NCBI GenBank assembly: GCA_964648795.1
Contig: CAZYMB010000003.1
Location: 1 to 64,000, forward strand
Reading direction: 5' to 3'
Length of the DNA: 64,000 bases
From: JAHDDW01 sp964648795
GTDB taxonomy: Bacteria > Actinomycetota > Acidimicrobiia > Acidimicrobiales > SZUA-35
Below the pieces are notes generated by a model. The model was not told the origin of the DNA and searched no databases. It was given only the letters and a program-made list of their open reading frames with translations. Below, one piece after another: positions 24,394 to 33,422 of this stretch (within the stretch, counting starts at the first letter, position 1; every line of letters starts with the position of its first letter). Both the position numbers and the translations under genes were made by a program.

Positions 24394-25475
24394 TATTTGT
24401 CGCGCCTAACCACAAGGATTGCTAGATCATCGCCAAGGGGAGCTTTAGAAAAGTCACGAGCAGCCTCGATTAGTAGTTGAGTTAGGGTCCCAGCAGCTAC
24501 TGTTGGATCTCTTTTGATCACTGCCGCAATACCATCTTCGCCGAATAGAACGTCACCCGAACGAGCTTCTGCTAGCCCATCTGTGTAAAGCACCGCAACG
24601 TCATCTGGTTCCCAACGCATTTCCCGAGAATGATATTTAGCGTTCGGGTCAAGGACTAGCAACGGGCCGGTCGCTCCTAAGGCGTTGACCTCACGAGAAT
24701 GCCATACGAACGACGCCGGATGACCTGCAGAGGCATAGCGGACCGTGTTGGCATCCGAGTCAAAGACCAACACCGCTAGAGAAATAAATTCCTCACCACG
24801 CTCCAATACCAGCATCTGAGAATTTAGCTCTTGCAATGCTTGGCCTGGGTCACGGAACTGAAGCAGGAAAGCACGCAGCAGGTACTTGGCTTGCAGCGCT
24901 GTGATAGATGGCTGAATACCGTGACCTGTTACATCGCCGATAACAGCAGCCACTCGATCACCATCGATCTCAAACACATCGTAGAAATCGCCCGACATTG
25001 CCCCGCTACTAGCTTCGTAGGCTTGGCCAATTTCTAGACCTTCGAATTCCTCGAACTTTGATGGAGCTAACCGGGCAGCCCACTGTAAAGGCGCTAACTC
25101 TTCCTGACTGAGAACTTCACGCGCTCTCTGCTCAACCTCAACTCTTGCTTCTGCCAGCCGAGCTATTTCAGATTGCGAACCAGAATACAAAAGAGTCACA
25201 GCCGAAGGCAATGCAAGCGCTGAAACAAGAACTGCTGGGAGAAGATCAATGCCTGCAATGGCAACAGCTGCACAAGCTACTGCTGCAAGAACGGTAAAAA
25301 TTGCCATCTGTATGTCACGCCGGTAATCGTTATTGGCAAGTCGCCAAAGGTCAGGGTCAATATTCTCAGCGGCGAGCCGCTTTACTACCCTGTCTTGACG
25401 AACTGCTGCTCTAATCCAAATGATGGCGGCGATGGCTGAGACCACGGCAGCAATTCCCGGTAATACAAATCTCAT
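24393..25475 (-). CDS. Membrane PP2C/SpoIIE-type phosphatase
   Basis: The 360-residue protein has an N-terminal helix, a hydrophobic pair around residues 55-95, a coiled segment and then a SpoIIE-type PP2C domain (about 140-358). Metal-binding Asp residues are visible in MSGDFYDVF, VIGDVTGHG, YTDGLAEAR and LGDDLAILVV. Phosphatases of this type commonly dephosphorylate anti-sigma-factor antagonists. No sigma factor or antagonist gene is adjacent, so the target is unknown. It overlaps the small zinc-ribbon gene by 1 bp. Confidence 0.9.
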   Translation of the reverse strand: MRFVLPGIAAVVSAIAAIIWIRAAVRQDRVVKRLAAENIDPDLWRLANNDYRRDIQMAIFTVLAAVACAAVAIAGIDLLPAVLVSALALPSAVTLLYSGSQSEIARLAEARVEVEQRAREVLSQEELAPLQWAARLAPSKFEEFEGLEIGQAYEASSGAMSGDFYDVFEIDGDRVAAVIGDVTGHGIQPSITALQAKYLLRAFLLQFRDPGQALQELNSQMLVLERGEEFISLAVLVFDSDANTVRYASAGHPASFVWHSREVNALGATGPLLVLDPNAKYHSREMRWEPDDVAVLYTDGLAEARSGDVLFGEDGIAAVIKRDPTVAAGTLTQLLIEAARDFSKAPLGDDLAILVVRRDK

Positions 25476-25533
25476 TGCTTAAGAGCCTAGCGGCAAGTGA
25501 TCTTGGTGTTGGTTCAACACCACAACCAGATCG

Positions 25534-26829
25534 CTACTCATTCCTTAGTCGAACTCGCATTTTGATAGGAGTCGAGCCAAGTTTGAATGATTCTCTAATT
25601 TTGCGTTCAATATAACGTAGGTAGGTGTCGTGTAGCTTTCGGTTAACGAAGAGCGTAAAGGTCGGAGGATCTGTTGCTCCTTGGGTGGCATACAGAATCC
25701 TGGCGCCACCTGGAGCAGGTTGAGCTTGCTGAGCCACGCGAATAATCTTGTTCACATCCTGGGTCGGTATTCTGGTTGTATACACTCCCATAGCGTCACT
25801 TAACGAAGGCAGAATCTTGTTTAGACCCGCACCTGAAGTAGCGCTAATTTTGTGAACCTTAGGATTCGGCAAGAAGCTCAATTTACGATCTAGCGCGTCG
25901 TTAAGTGAAAGTTTCGACTCGGTGCTGATCAGGTCGACCTTGTTACAAACAATAACTATTGGACACCCGGCAGCGTCAATTCGCTCTGCGAGCCGAACGT
26001 CTTGTGCGGTAACACCTTCACTTGCATCCACTACAAGCAGTGCAATATCTGCTCCATCAATACTCTTCAGTGACCGAAGCGCTGAGAAGAATTCTGTGTC
26101 TTCATCGATCTTTGATTTTCGTCGCATCCCAGCGGTGTCTAGAAACTTTATTTCTCCTGCCTCGGTACTTACTGTCACATCAACGGTGTCTCGAGTTGTA
26201 CCCGCCATATCATGTGTAATCGATCGCTCTTCACCAATCAGACTGTTGAAGAGGGTTGACTTGCCGACATTCGGTCGCCCCACAATTGCGATTGCAAATA
26301 CCCGCTCGCTTGGCTCCTGAGATTCGACAACATCGGGCGCTTCGTCGAATCTACTAACGACTTCGTCCAACATATCTGCTACGCCTTTACCGTGCAGACA
26401 ACTTATAGCCCACGGATCTCCTAAACCAAGCTGCAAGAAGTCCCACTTGAGCGCTTCTAGATCATCGGTATCAACCTTGTTTACAACAAGGATTACTTTG
26501 TCTTCGTTTGTCCTCAGCGATCTAGCTGCAGCCCGGTCTTCTTCGGTGATTCCGGTTCGGCCATCAACAACGAATAAACAAACATCAGCTGACTCGATAG
26601 CTTTTGATGCCTGGTCGGTTACCTTTGCGTCCAATTCCGAACCTGACGCAAGCCAACCACCAGTATCAGTGATATCAAAATCGAAACCCTGCCATTCGGC
26701 ACTCGCTACCTTACGATCTCGAGTGATGCCAGGCTCGTCTTCTACTATTGCTTCACGACGCCCAAGGATCCGGTTCATCAATGATGACTTTCCTACATTT
26801 GGACGCCCAAAAATTACTACTGTGTTCAT
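25534..26829 (-). CDS. der: Ribosome-assembly GTPase Der (EngA)
   Basis: Der has two tandem GTPase domains and a KH-like C-terminus and acts in 50S subunit assembly. Both P loops are intact (GRPNVGKSS near residue 8 and GRPNVGKST near 183), with both G2 regions, ITRDRK and TTRDTVDV, and NKVD in each domain. The C-terminal domain (about 345-431) ends in RVRLRNE. The 431-residue length is normal. Confidence 0.97.
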   Translation of the reverse strand: MNTVVIFGRPNVGKSSLMNRILGRREAIVEDEPGITRDRKVASAEWQGFDFDITDTGGWLASGSELDAKVTDQASKAIESADVCLFVVDGRTGITEEDRAAARSLRTNEDKVILVVNKVDTDDLEALKWDFLQLGLGDPWAISCLHGKGVADMLDEVVSRFDEAPDVVESQEPSERVFAIAIVGRPNVGKSTLFNSLIGEERSITHDMAGTTRDTVDVTVSTEAGEIKFLDTAGMRRKSKIDEDTEFFSALRSLKSIDGADIALLVVDASEGVTAQDVRLAERIDAAGCPIVIVCNKVDLISTESKLSLNDALDRKLSFLPNPKVHKISATSGAGLNKILPSLSDAMGVYTTRIPTQDVNKIIRVAQQAQPAPGGARILYATQGATDPPTFTLFVNRKLHDTYLRYIERKIRESFKLGSTPIKMRVRLRNE

Positions 26830-26906
26830 GGCTGTCTCGCGCTCTTCTACCCCACTGACAGTCTACGAAGGAGCCAAAGTGTTTACTCACCCCTAGGCTT
26901 GCCTAT

Positions 26907-28166
26907 GTGAGAGTCGCAATAGTGGGAAGCGGAGTTTCAGGCCTATATACGGCCTACCGACTTGCCAATCGGTTTGATGTCACTGTATTCGAGGCGAACA
27001 ATAGAGTCGGTGGACATGCCAATACTGTGACCGTGGAAGACGAAGGCAACTCTATTGGAGTCGACACCGGATTCATTGTTCACAACGATCGCAACTACCC
27101 GCTTTTAACTGCAATGTTCAACGAACTGGATGTTCCAACCCAGGCCAGCGAAATGAGCTTTTCTGTTGTAGACACAGAACGCAATATCAACTACCGAGCG
27201 ACGAATCTAAAAACTATCTTCGCTCATAAGCCGAACATTGCCAAACCCGCTGTCTGGAAAATGTTAGCTGAAATACTGCGCTTCAATCGACTCGCCCAAC
27301 GCGAGCTAGCTGCAGGAGAACTCCAACCGGAATCGACCTCAGAGTTCTGTAGGCGAAACAAGTTTTCTAGTGACTTCGTTGAGCTCTATCTCATTCCTTT
27401 GGGCGCCTCGATATGGTCAGCTGACCCGAGTACTTACATGGACTTTCCTATTAACACGCTGCTGCGGTTTCTAGACAATCACGGTCTCGTCTCTATTGGT
27501 GATCGGCCCAACTGGCGCACAGTCTCCGGCGGGTCACAAGTCTATGTCGACCGCCTAATCACACACCTCCATGCAGGTGGAACCAAAATACTCACGAACT
27601 CAAGTGTTGAGGTAGTTAAGCGGGCTCAGGACCGGGTCGAAATAACTGCGAGTGGCACACCGCACTCCTTTGATGCAGCTGTGATTGCATGCCACTCAGA
27701 TCAAGCACTAGCAATGTTGGAGCGCCCAACAGATTTAGAAAAACAGACCCTTGGCAACATCTCTTACATTTCTAATACTGCGACTCTTCATACTGACCGT
27801 TCGCTAATGCCTCCAAATCGAACGCAGTGGGCCTCATGGAACTACCTTCGTGAGCCTGCTTCAACCCTGCCACGCCTCACTTACGACATGAACATTTTGC
27901 AGCGACTTAAAACAAAGCGAAACTACTTCGTCAGTCTCAACTCGCAAGCTGCTATCAACCCCAACGCTATTTTGTACCAGACCCAATACCAGCACCCCGT
28001 ATTCGACCTTGGGAGCCAGCAAGCTCGGCTTCAACACTCTGAAATGTTAAAGCAAGGCACTAAATCTAGAACCTTCTTTGCCGGCGCCTACTGGCACTAC
28101 GGATTCCATGAAGATGGAGCGCTTTCGGGATCTCAGGCTGCCGACGCTGTTATGAGTCTGACTTAG
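26907..28166 (+). CDS. FAD/NAD-binding amine-oxidase-like oxidoreductase (COG2907 type)
   Basis: The Rossmann start VAIVGSGVSGLYTAYRLA and EANNRVGGHANTV are those of the FAD-containing amine oxidase superfamily; the group with HNDRNYP and a C-terminal AYWHYGFHEDG matches COG2907. The start is GTG at 26907 with no Shine-Dalgarno; a TANNNT-like TAGGCT lies shortly upstream, so a leaderless transcript is possible. It is followed by DUF1365 and a cyclopropane-synthase-like gene 2 and 59 nt apart. This trio is known in many bacteria and has been tied to modification of membrane fatty acids; the redox reaction here is inferred. Confidence 0.88.
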   Translation: MRVAIVGSGVSGLYTAYRLANRFDVTVFEANNRVGGHANTVTVEDEGNSIGVDTGFIVHNDRNYPLLTAMFNELDVPTQASEMSFSVVDTERNINYRATNLKTIFAHKPNIAKPAVWKMLAEILRFNRLAQRELAAGELQPESTSEFCRRNKFSSDFVELYLIPLGASIWSADPSTYMDFPINTLLRFLDNHGLVSIGDRPNWRTVSGGSQVYVDRLITHLHAGGTKILTNSSVEVVKRAQDRVEITASGTPHSFDAAVIACHSDQALAMLERPTDLEKQTLGNISYISNTATLHTDRSLMPPNRTQWASWNYLREPASTLPRLTYDMNILQRLKTKRNYFVSLNSQAAINPNAILYQTQYQHPVFDLGSQQARLQHSEMLKQGTKSRTFFAGAYWHYGFHEDGALSGSQAADAVMSLT

Positions 28167-28168
28167 CC

Positions 28169-28903
28169 ATGACACTACTCGACGCCAGGCCCGGTTTGTA
28201 TATCAACGAAGTGTGGCACAGACGGAATCAGCCAGCCAGCAACGAGTTCAAATATAAGACAACTTCTATTTGGTTAGATCCTGACAAACCAGACGACGCC
28301 CTGTCGAACATTGGCTTCGCAGGAAAAAACAAACGGAACCCAATATGCTTTCGACGCCAAGATCACCTTGCAAGAACCAACCAGGGTCTTCGTTCACAGG
28401 CTGATGCTCTCATGGCGGACTTACACATGGACACCCGAAATATGAAGCTACGGCTTCTTACCCAACCACGACTTTGGGGATGGCTATTCAACCCAATATC
28501 CATCTATGTGTTCTTCGATGGAGCAGAACCGGCAGCCAGCTTGCTGGAAGTAACGAACACACCTTGGAAGCAAAGCCACTGCTACGGCGTTTCTCTAAAC
28601 AAAAACGATGATGTTTTTGAAGCCACATTTCCGAAACAACTACATGTCTCTCCATTCCTTGGTATGAACTACACATATCACCTAACAATCGACAATCAGA
28701 CTCGAGCTTTTCAGATAGATGTTCTGAACGAGTCCGGAGAAGCAGTTCTCAATACTGCAATCGGAGGGTTGAAATCGTCCCAACAAGTAAAGAGCATCTT
28801 CGCAAATGCTGCTTCGACGCACAAGACCTCGGCAGCCATTCATTGGCAGGCTCTAAAACTGGCTTCCAAGAGGGTCAAATTCGTGAAACATCCGAGCAAA
28901 TAG
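28169..28903 (+). CDS. DUF1365 family protein
   Basis: The 244-residue sequence has the family landmarks LYINEVWHRRNQP, LRLLTQPRLWGWLFNPISIYV and EVTNTPWKQSHCY. It starts 2 nt after the FAD oxidoreductase stop. DUF1365 proteins are nearly always encoded with this oxidoreductase and a CFA-synthase-like methyltransferase. Biochemical activity is not established. Confidence 0.9.
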   Translation: MTLLDARPGLYINEVWHRRNQPASNEFKYKTTSIWLDPDKPDDALSNIGFAGKNKRNPICFRRQDHLARTNQGLRSQADALMADLHMDTRNMKLRLLTQPRLWGWLFNPISIYVFFDGAEPAASLLEVTNTPWKQSHCYGVSLNKNDDVFEATFPKQLHVSPFLGMNYTYHLTIDNQTRAFQIDVLNESGEAVLNTAIGGLKSSQQVKSIFANAASTHKTSAAIHWQALKLASKRVKFVKHPSK

Positions 28904-28962
28904 CTAGCCGCTTGGAAATTGATTCCGGTTAGACTGAGCGCTGTGTCATCGAAAGGTACGTG

Positions 28963-30210
28963 ATGCAAACATATCCAGAAGCCCAAGACCGCCTATTTGC
29001 AGTTTCGCGTTCCTGGATTCCGACGAGCAGAGCACAAAGCTTTAGCCGCTCAATCATTTTGTATCTTTGCTCTCAAATCGAAGAAGGCTCCTTAACAGTC
29101 GTGGAAGGTGATGAGGCTCACGACTTCGGAAACGGAACCGGCGATAAGGCTGAAATAGTCATAAAGTCACCGGCTGCATGGCAATCTGTAGCTCTTGAGG
29201 GCTCAACTGGCCTAGGGCGTGCCTACATAAATGAGTGGTGGGACTCGCAGAACCCAACAAAAGTCGTTGAGATACTAACTGGCGCGCTCAAGAAGTACTC
29301 GTCCAAGCGAAATCTCGTGGCCAAAGCACGCAGACCTATTCACGATCTTGTTGTTGGCAACTTCGATTACAAACCACGCAATAGAGACAAAGACAACATC
29401 GGCGCCCACTACGACCTAGGCAACGAATTCTTCGAACTCTTCCTTGATGAAACCATGACTTACTCTTCAGGGATCTTTGACTCTCAAGATGATTCGATGG
29501 CGCAAGCAAGCCATAACAAGTACGATCATATTCTCAAGAGCCTGCAAGTAAAAGCGACGGACCACGTTCTAGAAATCGGAACTGGCTGGGGCGGCTTTGC
29601 CAAGAGAGCGGCCGCCACCACCGGCGCCAACATAACAACGACCACCATTTCAGACGAACAACTGCACTATGCACGATCAGACATTCAAGACGCCGGGCTA
29701 GAACATCAGATTCAAGTTCAAGATTCGGACTGGCGTGACCTCGACGGCTTCTATGATCATGTTGTCTCAATTGAAATGATCGAAGCCGTGCATTGGCGAG
29801 ACTACTCAGACTTCTTTCAGAAGATCTCTGACTCACTCAACCCAATGGGCAAAGTAGCAATCCAAGCCATTTGTGTACCTCAGACTGATTATGAACGCAT
29901 AAAACAGACTAAAGACTTCATCCGGACCTTTATTTTTCCAGGTGGCTTTCTGCCATCGCTAGAAATCATGAAGACTCACGCCCAAGCAGCCGGACTACAA
30001 CTCAGTTCGGCTATCGATATCACCCCTCACTACGCCGAAACCCTGCGACGCTGGCAGTCAAAATTCGCTGAGAACCAGCCAGAGATAGAGGCACTGGGTC
30101 TCGATAAACAGCTACAACGAATGTGGAACTTCTACCTCTGCTATTGTGAGGCTGCGTTTAATACTCGTTCGTGCACTGTCAATCAAGTCTATTTTGAGAA
30201 GTCCATTTAG
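28963..30210 (+). CDS. Cyclopropane-fatty-acid synthase-like methyltransferase
   Basis: This class I SAM-dependent methyltransferase has the cyclopropane synthase layout: an N-terminal lipid-binding domain (about 1-125), DNIGAHYDLGNEFFELFLDE, the SAM-binding loop LEIGTGWGGFAKRAA, SIEMIEAVHW, and DFIRTFIFPGGFLPS near the C-terminus. The ATG at 28963 follows AAAGG by 6 nt; a GTG lies just before it. It would add a methylene or methyl group to unsaturated acyl chains of phospholipids. Whether it forms cyclopropane, a methyl branch or a furan precursor cannot be decided from sequence. Confidence 0.88.
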   Translation: MQTYPEAQDRLFAVSRSWIPTSRAQSFSRSIILYLCSQIEEGSLTVVEGDEAHDFGNGTGDKAEIVIKSPAAWQSVALEGSTGLGRAYINEWWDSQNPTKVVEILTGALKKYSSKRNLVAKARRPIHDLVVGNFDYKPRNRDKDNIGAHYDLGNEFFELFLDETMTYSSGIFDSQDDSMAQASHNKYDHILKSLQVKATDHVLEIGTGWGGFAKRAAATTGANITTTTISDEQLHYARSDIQDAGLEHQIQVQDSDWRDLDGFYDHVVSIEMIEAVHWRDYSDFFQKISDSLNPMGKVAIQAICVPQTDYERIKQTKDFIRTFIFPGGFLPSLEIMKTHAQAAGLQLSSAIDITPHYAETLRRWQSKFAENQPEIEALGLDKQLQRMWNFYLCYCEAAFNTRSCTVNQVYFEKSI

Positions 30211-30216
30211 AACCAA

Positions 30217-31257
30217 ATGACCACAACTGACCAAGCCTGCCAAAAAGTAATCCTTTGTTCTCCACGTGGTTTCTGTGCTGGTGTCGAGATGGCTATCAAG
30301 GCCCTATCTTGGATGGTCCGTTTGCTTGATGGGCCCGTCTACTGCTATCACGAGATCGTCCACAACAAACTCGTTGTACAAGACTTCAAAAATCAAGGTG
30401 TCATATTTGTCGATGACATATCTGAAGTCCCTAAGGGTTCACCAATCATGCTTAGCGCACATGGTTCAGCTCCGGAGGTTGTTCTGGCTGCAGAAGACCG
30501 TGGCAGTGTAGTCATCGATGCCGTGTGCCCCTTAGTGACCAAAGTCCACCATGAAGTAAAGAGCAAGTCTGCCGATGGCTACAGAATCGTTTATGTTGGG
30601 CACGCCGGCCACGAAGAAGCTGTAGGAACAATGGCGGTGGCCCCGCAGTCCATACATCGTGTCGAGTCAGTTTCCGAAGTTGAGGCTCTAGAGCAGTTCG
30701 ACGAACCGGTTGCCCTGTTAGCTCAGACCACTCTGTCGCATCGAGACTGGTCTGACGTAGCTGATGCGGCTAAAGAGAAATTTCCTGACATATTTACGCC
30801 GACTAAAAGTGACCTTTGTTTTGCTACCACTAACCGTCAAGCAGCTCTGATGGAAGTGGCTAACCGCTGTAGTGCTTTTGTAGTTATTGGCTCGGCTAAC
30901 AGCTCAAACACTAACGCTCTTGCCAAACTTGCTAGCGAGTCCGGCTGTGAGACAGTAATCCGAGTTAACGGGCCTGATGAGCTGACCAAGCCCCTAGAAG
31001 GTGTGGTCGGAGTGACAGCAGGAGCTTCTGCACCCGAACGTGTTGTACAGGCAGTAATTGAAAAGCTCGCCCCAATCGATGGCATAGAGGGTGTCGAAGT
31101 GACTGTAGAAGACGAGTACTTTCCCCCTCCTAGATCTCTGCGCACCATGCTTAATGGTGCAGAGGCGGCAATCGCTGCAGCACTAGGCGGAATCAATGAC
31201 CCTGAGCGCCGAGGACTCGATAAAAACCTAGACGCCTCCTCGGTTCTGACTGATTAG
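30217..31257 (+). CDS. ispH: 4-hydroxy-3-methylbut-2-enyl diphosphate reductase IspH
   Basis: IspH is the last enzyme of the MEP isoprenoid pathway, an iron-sulfur enzyme making IPP and DMAPP. The three cluster-ligating cysteines are C20 (RGFCAG), C104 (DAVCPLV) and C201 (SDLCFATTNRQ). HGSAP and the Glu in GHEEAVGT are present. It begins 6 nt after the CFA-like gene with the same orientation, an unusual operon partner. The 3' end overlaps plsC by 4 bp. Confidence 0.97.
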   Translation: MTTTDQACQKVILCSPRGFCAGVEMAIKALSWMVRLLDGPVYCYHEIVHNKLVVQDFKNQGVIFVDDISEVPKGSPIMLSAHGSAPEVVLAAEDRGSVVIDAVCPLVTKVHHEVKSKSADGYRIVYVGHAGHEEAVGTMAVAPQSIHRVESVSEVEALEQFDEPVALLAQTTLSHRDWSDVADAAKEKFPDIFTPTKSDLCFATTNRQAALMEVANRCSAFVVIGSANSSNTNALAKLASESGCETVIRVNGPDELTKPLEGVVGVTAGASAPERVVQAVIEKLAPIDGIEGVEVTVEDEYFPPPRSLRTMLNGAEAAIAAALGGINDPERRGLDKNLDASSVLTD

Positions 31258-31919
31258 CTACTCATGGCTTCAGATTGATCATAGACCTGCTGCAAGTCAT
31301 CCTGAATCTGTTTGGAGAACGCACCCATTTTTGAGCGCTTAACCCTGCCGTTCTCTTTGGCCGGCGGGTTGATTGGCTCTCCGACTACGACAACAACTTT
31401 AAATGGCTTTACAAACTTGTGCCCCTTGCCCATCACACGCTCTAACCCACCGAGACCGACTGGCACCACCGGCACTTGTTGACGACTAGCGATGAACGCC
31501 ACACCTGGTTTGAGCTCTTCTAGCTCCGGCCCAACAAATCGTGCGCCCTCAGGGAACATGACGAGTGGTTCGCCATTAGCGACCACTCCTTCTGCGATTG
31601 AGAGGGCTTCACGATCTGAAACATCTCGATCTACAGCGAATCCTCCCATTAAATCGAGGAATGGGCCGAGGACTGGCTTATTGAAGAACTCAGCTGCTCC
31701 AATAAATCGGAGTACTCGATCCGAGACGAGGGTCATCACCGGTGTATCCAAGTAGGAGCGATGACCTCCGGGGGCTGCTATAAATGAGCCGGTCGCTGGA
31801 AAGTTATCAGCACCGATAATCTCGATGCGAAACCACAACTTTGAAAAACTAGACCAGACGAAGCGGGCAATTCTGTAGGCAAACCGTTTACGCGAACTCA
31901 TTACTTGTGCACTAGTCAT
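31254..31919 (-). CDS. plsC: 1-acyl-sn-glycerol-3-phosphate acyltransferase
   Basis: PlsC transfers an acyl chain to lysophosphatidic acid. The HX4D catalytic motif is HRSYLD and the glycerophosphate-binding block is FPEGARF. The ATG at 31919 has GAGG 9 nt upstream; the longer frame to 31955 is not needed. The start overlaps the tyrA stop by 8 bp. This protein appears soluble or peripheral, with no long hydrophobic segment apart from the N-terminal region. Confidence 0.93.
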   Translation of the reverse strand: MTSAQVMSSRKRFAYRIARFVWSSFSKLWFRIEIIGADNFPATGSFIAAPGGHRSYLDTPVMTLVSDRVLRFIGAAEFFNKPVLGPFLDLMGGFAVDRDVSDREALSIAEGVVANGEPLVMFPEGARFVGPELEELKPGVAFIASRQQVPVVPVGLGGLERVMGKGHKFVKPFKVVVVVGEPINPPAKENGRVKRSKMGAFSKQIQDDLQQVYDQSEAMSS

Positions 31920-33045
31920 GGTTGTTGCCCTCAAATCCATCAACACGCACTTCAAACCCAGCTACCGACAGAGCGTGGCGAATCTCGCCTACTTGGCTTT
32001 CATCGACGAGCAACATCAAGATTCCAGAATCTCCGGAGCTCAAGTGCTCGATCCCAATGTCTACAATGTTGACTCCAACTTCTGCAGCAATCTTGGTAAC
32101 TTGCGACAGCTGTCCCGGGCTATCACCTATTTTCACTTGGACTTCGGCGACTTGAGAAACCTGAGCGTATCTTGCAGGCAAATTCTGTCTAGCCGTTCTC
32201 GCCGAATTCAGTTTCTCTGAAAGTTCCGCTCTGTTTTTTGTTTTAATGAGGCCCGCTATTTGCGTAAGTTCTGAAGCTAAGTTCTCCAAGCCTTGTGAGA
32301 TCTGTAAAGCGTTTGTCATACAGATATCTGGCCATATCGCTGCAGAGCCTCCAGATATGCGAGTCATATCTCGGAATCCTCCAGCGGCAAGCCGCAACGC
32401 TAGATCGTTTTCAGACGCTGAGTCGGTTGCCAAGTTCATAAGGCTCGCAGAAACCAGATGCGGCACATGACTGATGGTGGCAACAAGCCGATCATGCTCG
32501 ACCGCATCTATAGATACCACTTGCGCACCCAGTTTCCCAATCACACCTCGAACTTGGAGTTCAATATCTGCTGAGGTCTCCGGAGTTGGTGTTAGAACCC
32601 ATGTACTGTCAATGAAGAGATTAGGATCTGCACCACCCAACCCAGCGACAGCACTTCCAGCCATCGGGTGGCCACCAATGAAACGATCTGAGGTTACTGA
32701 CTTAACGATGTCAGCCTTAGTTGAGCCAACGTCGGTAACTATTGCTTTCGATGCCGCCAAGCAAAACTCTATAACGGCTAGCGAGGATTCAACAGGTACA
32801 GCAACAAACACTAGTTCGGTGTCAGCGGCCAACTCTTGGCTATGAATCACTCCCCTATCCAAAGCGCGCTGCGTTACTTCAGAGTCTAGATCATGGCCTG
32901 AAACGTCGTAACCCAATATTCCTAGCTTGAGTGCAATGGAGGCTCCGATTAGCCCGAGACCTTCAATGTGGACCTTAGGATTAGGTCTAGACGACCCAGC
33001 CAAGTTAGAGTTCGAGGAACTAGCCAAATTAGAGTTCCCCGTCAC
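31912..33045 (-). CDS. tyrA: Prephenate dehydrogenase with C-terminal ACT domain
   Basis: The NAD-binding motif IEGLGLIGASIALKLG begins about 24 residues into the protein, followed by HPMAGS and SHVPHL of the catalytic domain; a C-terminal ACT domain (about the last 75 residues, KIGDSPGQLSQV) suggests feedback by an aromatic amino acid. The frame is open to 33174, but that overlaps aroH; GTG 33045 or TTG 33027 is more likely. GGGGA lies 8 nt before the TTG. The N-terminus before the Rossmann fold is a Ser/Asn repeat encoded by a 24-bp tandem duplication. Confidence 0.92.
   Translation of the reverse strand: MTGNSNLASSSNSNLAGSSRPNPKVHIEGLGLIGASIALKLGILGYDVSGHDLDSEVTQRALDRGVIHSQELAADTELVFVAVPVESSLAVIEFCLAASKAIVTDVGSTKADIVKSVTSDRFIGGHPMAGSAVAGLGGADPNLFIDSTWVLTPTPETSADIELQVRGVIGKLGAQVVSIDAVEHDRLVATISHVPHLVSASLMNLATDSASENDLALRLAAGGFRDMTRISGGSAAIWPDICMTNALQISQGLENLASELTQIAGLIKTKNRAELSEKLNSARTARQNLPARYAQVSQVAEVQVKIGDSPGQLSQVTKIAAEVGVNIVDIGIEHLSSGDSGILMLLVDESQVGEIRHALSVAGFEVRVDGFEGNNHD
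32989..33036. repeat. Imperfect 24-bp tandem repeat at the aroH/tyrA junction
   Basis: Units 32989-33012 and 33013-33036 share 19 of 24 bases. The repeat covers the aroH stop codon and gives the tyrA N-terminus a repeated NSNLA motif. Confidence 0.7.
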
Positions 33046-33406
33046 CTGGACGCACCTGGTCTGGACGCAACGTTGCTGCCTCACCGAGAAAGACATGTTC
33101 GATGTCGCCTTGGGGGGTGTTAGTTCCCACATGCACAAAGCACCTAATGCATAGCGGGAGCGAACCTGGCACATCCATCTCTTGAGCGCACAATAGGCCC
33201 GGAGCCATCAGACCAAGAGCGCGAGCCCCTGCTGCGGGCGCAACCGAGCTGATATCGCTAGTGGCGGTAAAGAAGACACTGATGACCTCTTGGTTACTGA
33301 CACCGTTTCTCTCGAGCATTGTTTCAAGCAGCAGTTTCGTTCTATCGATTACTTGGTCCTTGGAGTCACTACTTAAAGTTATGGCTCCTCTAATTGAACT
33401 GATCAC
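33029..33406 (-). CDS. aroH: Chorismate mutase, AroH type
   Basis: The 125-residue protein matches the monofunctional trimeric AroH family: SIRGAITL at the start, LLLETMLERNGV, VISVFFTATSDISSVAPAAGAR (landmark), and the C-terminal HVFLGEAATLRPD. It converts chorismate to prephenate, the substrate of the next gene tyrA. The start is GTG at 33406. It is the middle of a rluB-aroH-tyrA-plsC run. Confidence 0.95.
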   Translation of the reverse strand: MISSIRGAITLSSDSKDQVIDRTKLLLETMLERNGVSNQEVISVFFTATSDISSVAPAAGARALGLMAPGLLCAQEMDVPGSLPLCIRCFVHVGTNTPQGDIEHVFLGEAATLRPDQVRPGDGEL

Positions 33407-33422
33407 GAGTCCAGTTTAGCAA

